DNA of 9,589 bases from SZUA-287 sp036397975 (GTDB taxonomy: Bacteria > Bacteroidota > Ignavibacteria > UBA10030 > UBA6906): NCBI GenBank assembly GCA_036397975.1, contig DASWHW010000203.1:1-9589 (forward strand). The letters run 5' to 3'. Below, in pieces: positions 1 through 6,221 of this stretch. Below the pieces are notes generated by a model. It was not told the DNA's origin. It saw only the letters and a program-made list of their open reading frames with translations, and did not search any database. The translations under genes were made by a program, and so were the position numbers. The stretch's first letter is position 1; each line of letters opens with the position of its first letter.

Positions 1-1445
1 GTAAATAGAAAAATCAAATCGTCCACTTCGTCAATGCCCGTAAAATCAAGATCACCATCATTGTCGCGATCGTGTAGTGTCGCGCAGGACCCCGAACTCC
101 CGGCGTTTAATGTTCTGGGGTTAACGAATATTCCAGTCCCATTATTCTCATACACTGTCCAGGATGCGGAGGCATAGTTGCTTGTGATAAGATCAAGGTC
201 CCCGTCTCCATCGATGTCACCAAGGTCGATTGCAATGGTGAACGCGCCGGTGGGGTAGGCGGTGGCAGTGTCGAGATGCCCCTGACCATCGCCCAAGAGA
301 ACGGCAGCGTTATTCGAAGTGGAATTTGCTGATACAACATCGACATTACCATCACTATTCACGTCGCCAACTGCAATCATCCATGGTTTACCCTTCGCCG
401 GACGCTTCTCGGAGAAGACGAAACTTCCAGCACCGTCACCGAGCATCAAGGATATTTCGTTGCTCCCAAATCCTCCGACAAAGAGATCGAGTATTCCGTC
501 TCCGTTGGCATCTGCCGTTGCGCAGGCTGTTTCCTGATTCACGTTTGCTTCTAATGTATCTGTCGGTGTGAATAGACCGGTCCCGTCATTGGAGAAGAGA
601 ATAACATTGTTTCCTGATCTGTTTGCGGTTACTATATCCATATCGCCGTCTCCATCTAGATCATCAATTGCCACTCCACGGACCTGCTGTGCAGCAGTAT
701 AGTTGGTCGGGGTTGACAGGTTTCCAGCACCATCACCCATAAAGACAGTCAACTTGTTGTTGCCACCACTGCCAACCGCGTAATCAAGGTGGCCATCTCC
801 ATTAAAGTCAGCTCCCTCATTCGGGCTCGGTGATGATCCTCCGGGCATTGGGTGGACGGTGAATGTGCTATAGGAACCGGTTCCATCGTTAAGGAACATT
901 CGCACATCGACAGAGATTTCGTTCGGAATCGCCAGGTCGGAAAAGCCATCCTCATTAAAATCACCACCGTATGCCCCGTACGACTGGACATGACCTTCGC
1001 CAGAGCGCCGGACAGTAATTGGCGGGGACGACGTAAAGTTGAATGAACCTGGCGACGTTCGAATCCAAAATGTCCACGAAAACCCGTGGGTCATAGATTC
1101 GCCGCTGCCATTTTGTAGGTTTTTGGACAGGGTAACCGTCACAAGCTCTCCCGCGGAGAATGCTCGCTGCGGCGAAAAGCGCAACGTCATATTGCCATTC
1201 TCAAAAAGTGTCTGTCCTTGCATGATTCCCGACCAATGACCGAAAACCATGAGATCGGTACTGGAAAAAGAAGAGGGGTTTATCGGTTGATCGAATGTCA
1301 ACGCAATATCGGATGTGCCTAGTACGGTAAGAGAATGGGGGGTTGGACTTGTTGAGCTTACTACCGGTGCGGTCGCGTGTACTGAGCACACACATGAGAT
1401 GAGCAGCGCAAGACACAGAGCGGAAGTGGGTTCAAATGATTTCAT
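1..1445 (-). CDS. Secreted SbsA-Ig / FG-GAP (VCBS) repeat protein, 3' end beyond window
   Basis: This frame stays open from the ATG at 1445 to the window edge (481 residues) without a stop, so the C-terminus is missing. Residues 1-24 look like a Sec signal peptide: Lys2, a hydrophobic core at about 9-22, and likely cleavage after Val-His-Ala. Residues 26-138 resemble an SbsA/Big_5 Ig-like domain (ALTFDQPI, LRFSPQRAFSAGE, VTVTLSKNL, then a WTF strand). Seven DxDxDG calcium-loop motifs follow at residues 162, 213, 262, 312, 361, 410 and 459, such as DLDGDGDMD and DIDGDGDLD. They are 49-51 residues apart, and the first six are each followed by a second motif such as MGDGAGNL or SNDGTGLF. This is the FG-GAP/VCBS pattern of a beta-propeller, probably with about seven blades. 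A GAGAGGTG ribosome site precedes the start. Export is well supported; adhesion or another surface role is only inferred. A type IX sorting domain could lie in the missing end but is not visible. Confidence 0.9.
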   Translation of the reverse strand, partial: MKSFEPTSALCLALLISCVCSVHATAPVVSSTSPTPHSLTVLGTSDIALTFDQPINPSSFSSTDLMVFGHWSGIMQGQTLFENGNMTLRFSPQRAFSAGELVTVTLSKNLQNGSGESMTHGFSWTFWIRTSPGSFNFTSSPPITVRRSGEGHVQSYGAYGGDFNEDGFSDLAIPNEISVDVRMFLNDGTGSYSTFTVHPMPGGSSPSPNEGADFNGDGHLDYAVGSGGNNKLTVFMGDGAGNLSTPTNYTAAQQVRGVAIDDLDGDGDMDIVTANRSGNNVILFSNDGTGLFTPTDTLEANVNQETACATADANGDGILDLFVGGFGSNEISLMLGDGAGSFVFSEKRPAKGKPWMIAVGDVNSDGNVDVVSANSTSNNAAVLLGDGQGHLDTATAYPTGAFTIAIDLGDIDGDGDLDLITSNYASASWTVYENNGTGIFVNPRTLNAGSSGSCATLHDRDNDGDLDFTGIDEVDDLIFLF

Positions 1446-1454
1446 GATAGCGTT

Positions 1455-1462
1455 CACCTCTC
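1455..1462 (-). promoter_or_regulatory. Ribosome binding site of the FG-GAP protein gene
   Basis: On the minus strand the sequence reads GAGAGGTG, 9 bases before the ATG at 1445. It is a good match to the anti-Shine-Dalgarno complement, and together with the signal peptide that follows it fixes this start. Confidence 0.7.
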
Positions 1463-1511
1463 TTATCGGTCAATGTGTGATATTAGCCACCGGAAAGCCA
1501 CTTCCATGATG

Positions 1512-1540
1512 TTGACACTTATGGGACTTTTGATTACCCT
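1512..1540 (+). promoter_or_regulatory. Possible promoter of the TPR-TonB gene run
   Basis: A perfect TTGACA at 1512-1517 is followed after 17 bases by TACCCT at 1535-1540, a weak -10 match (3 of 6). Transcription would start near 1547 and leave a leader of about 120 bases. If the host is a Bacteroidota-type organism, its promoter consensus (TTG then TAnnTTTG) differs, and TACCCTTT fits that only partly. The call is tentative. Confidence 0.25.
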
Positions 1541-1551
1541 TTACATAACTG

Positions 1552-1568
1552 CACGTGTTTCTCACGTG
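1552..1568. promoter_or_regulatory. Paired CACGTG palindromes, candidate operator
   Basis: CACGTG occurs at 1552-1557 and again at 1563-1568, 11 bp start to start (about one helical turn), so both face the same side of the DNA. The second sits inside the 8-bp palindrome TCACGTGA. They lie in the divergent spacer just downstream of the candidate -10. A dimeric regulator binding cooperatively is the natural reading, but no regulator gene is present to assign. Confidence 0.35.
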
Positions 1569-1652
1569 AACCAATCCAAAAAGCAATGTATCGTCCTGGG
1601 GTCCTCACCCACGCAGGCTCATCATGAATATAGGTATTCCTCAGTATAGTTG

Positions 1653-1659
1653 AAAGGAA
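1653..1659 (+). promoter_or_regulatory. Ribosome binding site of the TPR repeat protein gene
   Basis: AAAGGAA lies 9 bases before the ATG at 1669, a good Shine-Dalgarno spacing that supports this start. Confidence 0.65.
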
Positions 1660-1668
1660 CGGTCGGTT

Positions 1669-4191
1669 ATGGCCAGAAGGGCCGAACCATTAGTGCGAAG
1701 TGTGGAGCAATTGAAAGAGGGAGCGAAGTACCTCAAGATTGCTGACCAGCTTGTGCGCGAAGGGAAGTATGATATTGCACTCAAAGAGATTGCCAAGGCC
1801 CGGGCCGCGAATCCTTCCAATCTTTATGCCCTCGCATATGAAGACCGTGTTCGTTCCCTCCTTCAAGCGAAGGATCAAGGGGGAGAAAAATCCAGAGAGA
1901 ATCGTGGTCGACTCAAACCGGCAATTGAACAACTCTCCAGCCTTGCCGTGGTCCAGGCACAACGTTCGCTCGACAACGAGCTAAAAAAGGAAAAAGCCCT
2001 CCAGAATCTCCAACAGGAAGCCGATGAGCGTCGGTCTCTCGACGAGGTGCGGAGAGTAGCGATTCAAGAGAAAATCCAATCGTTTATTACGCGAGTGATT
2101 GAATATCAAGCCAAGGCGGATTTCACCAGGGCGCTTGCGGAGATCGATCGTGCTTATCTTCTTGACCCCATGAACGAACAGGTCAGAATTCTGGAAGGGG
2201 AAATTCGCAATCAACTCCAGGAGGCAAACAAGCAAAAAGAGCTGGAGCAGCAACGGTTGCGAGAAGAAGAAGAACATCAACGGAGTGATCTTCTTTCATC
2301 AGAACAAAAGAAGATCCAACAGGAAATTGAGGAGAAGAAGCAACGTTCGGAAGAGGCTCGTCGTGTTGCGCAGGAACGGAAGGTACATCAGTACATTCAT
2401 CAGTCCAAACATCTTCTGGCTGCCGGACAACTTGATGATGCGCTGAGTGAACTCGCATTCGTTGTTGTCATTGATCCCCTCAATGAGGACGTTCTGAGTC
2501 TTGAACGTGTCATCCGGGAACGCATGGAAATGGAACGAAGGGAGCAACTGGTCCGCGAAGAAAAAGAGGAAGAGGAGCGTGAGAAGAGGATCGAAGCTGT
2601 GCGGATGACGATCGCTAAGCATATAGAAAGAGCAGATAAACATGCCCGGGAAGGGGAATTTGACGAGGCGCTTCGTGTCGTTACCCGAGCGTATGTCATT
2701 GATCCACTCAGCAAGGACTTGCAAGAATGCGAGAAGTCAATCCTCGCGCAACAGGAACGCGCGTTAACCGAGGAGCAGGTCCACCGAAAAGAAGAACGGG
2801 CGAAACAGCGCGAGGAGGAACTTCGCGGCTTGAAGAAAGCCGAGCGAGGTCGACTTCTGGAGCGCGAACACGTGGAGGAGGAGAAAAGGAAGAGGGAGGA
2901 AAAAAACAAGATTGGTGAATATCTCTCGCGTGCACGGAAATATGCCCAGGACAATCAATTTGAAAGCGCGTTAGGAGAGCTTGCTCTTGCTTTTGTTCTC
3001 GACCCGTTTGATGAAGAAGTGAAAGAGGTAGAGCAAGAGATCGGCTGCATGAGGGAGGGTATCTCCCTCCAAGCTGAAACGCATCCCAATCCCGCTGAGG
3101 AGGCAATCACTCATTATGAGAATGCTCAGCGGATGCGCCAAGAGTTTCACTATGAAGAAGCTCTGGAGGAACTGGCACGAGCGTTTGTATTAGATCCGTT
3201 GAACCCTGCCATCCAGAAGCTGGACGATGAAATCCACGAGGAATACAGGGCGTTTCAATCTGACCAGAAGAGAGATATGGAAGAGCAGGCACCCTCCGCC
3301 CGACAGCATTTGTGGCGGGCGATGGACCTTCTCGACCGCAGTGAATATGAGGATGCCCTCCGTGAAGTGAAAAATGGTCTCTCCCTTGAACCTGAGAACG
3401 AAGATCTCCTGACACTTCGGTCAGAGATCGAAAAAATCGTTGCAGGAACATCGAGCATTGAAGAGTGCATTGCCCGTGCCGGTGAGTTTCTTGCAGAAGG
3501 AAAATATCAGAAGGCGCTGAAGGAAGTCGAAGAAGGCCTGAACGAATTTCCGAATTCGATCGAGCTTCTAGGCCTGCGTTCAGAGATCGAGAATATACGC
3601 GACGGGGAATTGGAGAGGATTATTGCGGAAGCGCGACGGCTTGTGGTAGAGGAGAAACGAGATGACGCGCGCCTCCTCCTCGAGAAAGGTCTTCAGCTTT
3701 CTCCGGATCATTCCCTGCTTCTTGGGATCGAGCGTGAATTGCGTGACCATGATCCTTCTGGCAATGGAACCACAGTCCAGATCCGAAGCCATATCGAAAA
3801 GGCGAAGGAGAATCTTCATGCGGGAACCTATGAAGAAGCCCTTGCCCAAATCGCACTGGGGCTCACGGCCGAGCCTGAGAACAAGGAATTGCGTGACCTC
3901 GAAGCGGAGGCGTGGAGAAGGAATGGAGACGATCGACCAGGTGAAGATGATGATAAACGCCATCATGCAGATGAGATTAAAAAACGTCTTGAACAGGCTC
4001 TTGAGTTTCATAGCTCCAACGACTTTGCCAGTGCGCTTGACGAAGTAGCAAAAGCATATGCCCTTGATCCACTGAATCCTGAAATCCGTAGTGTTGAGTC
4101 ACGAATCCGCCAGACGGAACTGCGCCAGCAGCAGGAAGAAACACCGCTTAAGCTCATCTATCCCGACCAGAAACGGGTCGGCCATTCGTAG
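1669..4191 (+). CDS. TPR-like repeat / coiled-coil scaffold protein
   Basis: This is an 840-residue cytoplasmic protein with no signal peptide or membrane helix. I count eleven copies of a TPR-like helical hairpin of about 42 residues, roughly at 20-65, 138-179, 241-283, 317-358, 417-459, 481-522, 546-587, 598-641, 648-691, 707-748 and 772-813. The pattern is A...L..G.(Y/F)..AL.E...A..LDPLN.....LE..I. Between the first five copies lie long Glu/Lys/Arg/Gln-rich stretches (about 66-137, 180-240, 284-316, 359-416) that should form coiled coils or single alpha-helices. The later copies are close packed, as in a solenoid. Copies 2-6 and 11 keep a DPLN-type loop, while copies 7-10 have EPEN-like or diverged loops. 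TPR proteins mediate protein-protein contacts, and no enzymatic motif was seen. The N-terminal module (about 19-93) resembles that of the TonB-like protein starting 36 bp downstream, which suggests a common partner or direct interaction (inference). Confidence 0.85.
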   Translation: MARRAEPLVRSVEQLKEGAKYLKIADQLVREGKYDIALKEIAKARAANPSNLYALAYEDRVRSLLQAKDQGGEKSRENRGRLKPAIEQLSSLAVVQAQRSLDNELKKEKALQNLQQEADERRSLDEVRRVAIQEKIQSFITRVIEYQAKADFTRALAEIDRAYLLDPMNEQVRILEGEIRNQLQEANKQKELEQQRLREEEEHQRSDLLSSEQKKIQQEIEEKKQRSEEARRVAQERKVHQYIHQSKHLLAAGQLDDALSELAFVVVIDPLNEDVLSLERVIRERMEMERREQLVREEKEEEEREKRIEAVRMTIAKHIERADKHAREGEFDEALRVVTRAYVIDPLSKDLQECEKSILAQQERALTEEQVHRKEERAKQREEELRGLKKAERGRLLEREHVEEEKRKREEKNKIGEYLSRARKYAQDNQFESALGELALAFVLDPFDEEVKEVEQEIGCMREGISLQAETHPNPAEEAITHYENAQRMRQEFHYEEALEELARAFVLDPLNPAIQKLDDEIHEEYRAFQSDQKRDMEEQAPSARQHLWRAMDLLDRSEYEDALREVKNGLSLEPENEDLLTLRSEIEKIVAGTSSIEECIARAGEFLAEGKYQKALKEVEEGLNEFPNSIELLGLRSEIENIRDGELERIIAEARRLVVEEKRDDARLLLEKGLQLSPDHSLLLGIERELRDHDPSGNGTTVQIRSHIEKAKENLHAGTYEEALAQIALGLTAEPENKELRDLEAEAWRRNGDDRPGEDDDKRHHADEIKKRLEQALEFHSSNDFASALDEVAKAYALDPLNPEIRSVESRIRQTELRQQQEETPLKLIYPDQKRVGHS

Positions 4192-4199
4192 CCATTCGA
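4180..4199 (+). repeat. Short tandem direct repeat across a stop codon
   Basis: The 9-mer GGCCATTCG/AGCCATTCG core occurs twice, 10 bp apart (GCCATTCGTA at 4181-4190, GCCATTCGAT at 4191-4200), spanning the TAG stop of the TPR gene. It looks like a small slippage duplication, and no function is evident. Confidence 0.4.
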
Positions 4200-4227
4200 T
4201 CCGCGCACCCGGCAAGAAACTCTAACT

Positions 4228-5547
4228 ATGACTGTCCCTCCTGACAATCACGAACACGCTCTTCTTTCTTCGCACTTGAAAGAAGTGCAGGGCCGCGTGC
4301 GCGAGGGGCAATTTCAGGAAGCCCTGGAGTCCATCCAGCAGGCCCGAACAACGGAACCTCATAATCTTTACGTGATCGCGCTACAGAAACAGGTCGAACG
4401 GTTGCGCGATCTTTCCCAAGACAAGACTCTCTCCGAAAAAGCTCGATACGAGATCCAGAGAACTCTCGAAGCCATCGCATCACGCGCCGTCTCAGTTCCT
4501 ACGAATGATCAGCAGCAAGAACGAGAAATTGCTGAACGAGAGGAAGCACTGGAGAACATCCGGCGATCCTACTTGCTGCGCGCCGACGAATACCTTACCG
4601 AGGGGGATTTACAACGGGCGCTAAGAGAGGTTCGGCGATTACATATTCTCCATCCGCACGATCCGGAAGCGGAGAGGTATGAGAAAAAGATCAATCATAT
4701 CCTCGGGCTGCAGCACGCGGCGACCGACGAGACTACATTCAACAGTCCAATGGGATTGCGGGCTGAAACCGAGTCTCCATTTGCACCGGCTCCAGGAGAA
4801 CAGGCGTCGAGAAAAGAATCGACGGTGGCAATGCCGGCATTCCTGGAAGAAAATTTTCCGGAAGAAGGCCGTCAACCGGCCATCCGTTGGTCGACTATAC
4901 TGTTTATCTCGGCAATTTTGCTTATAGCCATTATCACACTCTCGATTATCTTTGGAGGAAAGGAAGAACGCGAAGGGAAATCCCCTCTATCTGGAAATGC
5001 TCGCCGCTCCATCGGCGGCGCAACTATTGAGGAGAGAGGAATAAATGAGTCTGGCTCGAGCGGGGCGGTTCTGGAGAACATAGAAATAAATCCGCCCAAG
5101 GGAAATGTCTTGACGAATCCACCGGTGGGAGGAGAAAACAAGGCAGAGGAAAAGTTGCCCGGTCCAGATCAAATCTTGGCAGGAAACAAGGAAACTGATG
5201 TGGGAACAATCTCTCCGGTCTATCCTCAAGCCCGGAATACCGGGGCGGACCAGATGTCTCCATCTTATGTGGAAGCCCAAGAGGTGCCGAAGTTGAAGCG
5301 TTTCGTCATACCGCAGTATCCGGAACTCGCTGTTCGAACGGGAGCTGAAGGAATAGTGAAAGTACGAGTGCAGGTGGGTCCGACAGGAAAACCCCTGCAG
5401 GCAAAGATTGTTGAGAGTACCAATCCAGTTTTTAACGAAGCGGCGATCAGCGCTATGTTGAGCGCGGAGTTTGAACCGGGGAAAATGCCATCGGGCCCAG
5501 TGACTTCCTGGGTAACGGTCCCCCTGACTTTCAGGCGCCCCGAATAG
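4228..5547 (+). CDS. TonB-family protein with cytosolic TPR domain
   Basis: This 439-residue protein has a single predicted membrane helix in the middle, at residues 221-243 (starting WSTILFISAILL), preceded by Arg220. The N-terminal ~220 residues should be cytoplasmic. They hold two TPR-like hairpins (about 15-60 with REGQFQEALESI, and 114-158 with TEGDLQRALREV) joined by a charged helix, then a low-complexity stretch. Residues 244-355 form a periplasmic linker rich in Gly, Glu, Asn and Pro. Residues 357-437 match the TonB C-terminal fold: PQYPELAV, GAEGIVKVRVQVGPTGK, a conserved V.S.NP.FNEAA helix, F.PG, and a final VPLTF strand. Classical TonB passes proton-motive force from ExbB/ExbD to outer-membrane receptors, but its membrane helix is at the extreme N-terminus and carries a conserved His, absent here. 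The start is the first in-frame ATG; its ribosome site is weak (around AAGAAA). A signalling or scaffold role is as likely as transport. Confidence 0.85.
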   Translation: MTVPPDNHEHALLSSHLKEVQGRVREGQFQEALESIQQARTTEPHNLYVIALQKQVERLRDLSQDKTLSEKARYEIQRTLEAIASRAVSVPTNDQQQEREIAEREEALENIRRSYLLRADEYLTEGDLQRALREVRRLHILHPHDPEAERYEKKINHILGLQHAATDETTFNSPMGLRAETESPFAPAPGEQASRKESTVAMPAFLEENFPEEGRQPAIRWSTILFISAILLIAIITLSIIFGGKEEREGKSPLSGNARRSIGGATIEERGINESGSSGAVLENIEINPPKGNVLTNPPVGGENKAEEKLPGPDQILAGNKETDVGTISPVYPQARNTGADQMSPSYVEAQEVPKLKRFVIPQYPELAVRTGAEGIVKVRVQVGPTGKPLQAKIVESTNPVFNEAAISAMLSAEFEPGKMPSGPVTSWVTVPLTFRRPE

Positions 5548-5600
5548 ATACCAGCGGAATAGCACAAGTCTTGAAAACAAAAAACAATCCATTTGCACAA

Positions 5601-5606
5601 AGGTGA
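5601..5606 (+). promoter_or_regulatory. Ribosome binding site deciding the lipoprotein start
   Basis: AGGTGA lies 4 bases before the ATG at 5611. It falls inside the alternative reading from TTG 5593, so it favours the ATG, which also begins a textbook lipoprotein signal peptide. Confidence 0.6.
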
Positions 5607-5610
5607 ACAG

Positions 5611-6183
5611 ATGAAACCAGTTGCCGCGTATACTGTACTGATGTCAATAATGCTCCTTGGATGTTCATCACAGAAAAAGAATGAAGAGGGTCAACCTCCG
5701 ACTCTATCATCGCAGTCACAGAACGTCGCGGGAGTTCAATGGAGTATTCCGGCCAACTGGACAAAAGGTCCGGAAAAGCAAATGCGGGTGGGAACCTATC
5801 TTGTGAAGGGTAGTGATGACAATGCCGAGCAGGGCGAATGTGCAGTGTTCTATTTCGGGGAGGGACAAGGAGGAAACGTAGAAGCAAACATCGATCGATG
5901 GTTTGCCCAATTCGAGAATCGCACAAATGAGGAACGAAAAAAAGAGGAGTTCAACGGAATCAAGGTAACAACGGTCAGCGTTCAGGGGAATTATCTCTCC
6001 CCGGGTGGACCGATGATGGAGTCCCAGGGGACCAAAGAAAAGCACAGCCTCTGCGGGGCGATTGTGGAAGCTCCCGGAGGTATGGTATTTTTCAAATTCA
6101 CCGGGCCGACACCACTTGTTGATGGCGCGAGTAAGGATTTCCGTGCAATGTTGCAATCCCTCTCGAAAAGTGTTGCGGGGTAG
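5611..6183 (+). CDS. Small lipoprotein of unknown function
   Basis: From the ATG at 5611 this gene gives 190 residues. A TTG at 5593 in the same frame would add six residues but lacks its own ribosome site and spoils the signal peptide. Residues 1-18 form a type II signal peptide with hydrophobic core VAAYTVLMSIMLL and lipobox L-L-G-Cys18. Ser at +2 and +3 predicts outer-membrane sorting by the E. coli rule. The mature part starts with a Gln/Ser/Lys-rich tether (19-38). It is followed by one compact domain at about 40-187 with motifs VQWSIPANW, ECAVFYFGEGQGG, ANIDRWFAQF, LCGAIVEAPGGMVFFKFTGP and a C-terminal helix. Cys77 and Cys148 could form a disulfide. I do not recognise a named family. 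Lying 63 bp behind the TonB-like gene on the same strand, it may be a periplasm-facing partner of that protein, which is inference. Confidence 0.85.
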   Translation: MKPVAAYTVLMSIMLLGCSSQKKNEEGQPPTLSSQSQNVAGVQWSIPANWTKGPEKQMRVGTYLVKGSDDNAEQGECAVFYFGEGQGGNVEANIDRWFAQFENRTNEERKKEEFNGIKVTTVSVQGNYLSPGGPMMESQGTKEKHSLCGAIVEAPGGMVFFKFTGPTPLVDGASKDFRAMLQSLSKSVAG

Positions 6184-6221
6184 CGGTGTCGTCGAATATT
6201 TTGCTAATCTAGGAGAAATGG

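Larger units (their letters stand above)
1446..1668. other. Divergent intergenic region
   Basis: This 223-bp spacer separates the leftward FG-GAP gene from the rightward TPR gene and must hold the promoters for both. No small ORF with a convincing ribosome site, RNA fold or terminator was seen. It contains a TTGACA hexamer, two CACGTG palindromes and the two ribosome sites annotated separately. Confidence 0.7.

Noticed and set aside
107..1416. Several short frames on both strands at the left end
   Set aside because: All lie out of frame within the continuous FG-GAP coding region on the minus strand, which explains the sequence far better.
1645..1650. TATAGT as a -10 box for the TPR gene
   Set aside because: Transcription would begin inside the ribosome site at 1653-1659, and no matching -35 lies upstream.
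2299..2954. Long minus-strand open frames (141 and 184 codons) inside the TPR gene
   Set aside because: They are Ser/Arg- or Phe/Leu-rich mirror images of the Glu/Lys/Arg-rich coiled-coil codons of the plus-strand gene, with no domain or ribosome site.
1669..4191. The repeats as a CRISPR or DNA-level tandem repeat
   Set aside because: Repetition is at protein level only; the DNA of the copies is diverged and spacer lengths are irregular.
4987..5598. Minus-strand open frame of 203 codons opposite the TonB-like gene
   Set aside because: The plus-strand frame has a clear TonB_C domain; the antisense product has no recognisable motif.
5593..5610. TTG as start of the lipoprotein gene
   Set aside because: No ribosome site precedes it, and the real AGGTGA site lies between it and the ATG at 5611, which begins a clean lipoprotein signal peptide.
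4192..6221. Rho-independent terminators in the gaps at 4192-4227, 5548-5610 and 6184-6221
   Set aside because: No GC-rich hairpin followed by a T run is visible, which fits readthrough as one transcript.
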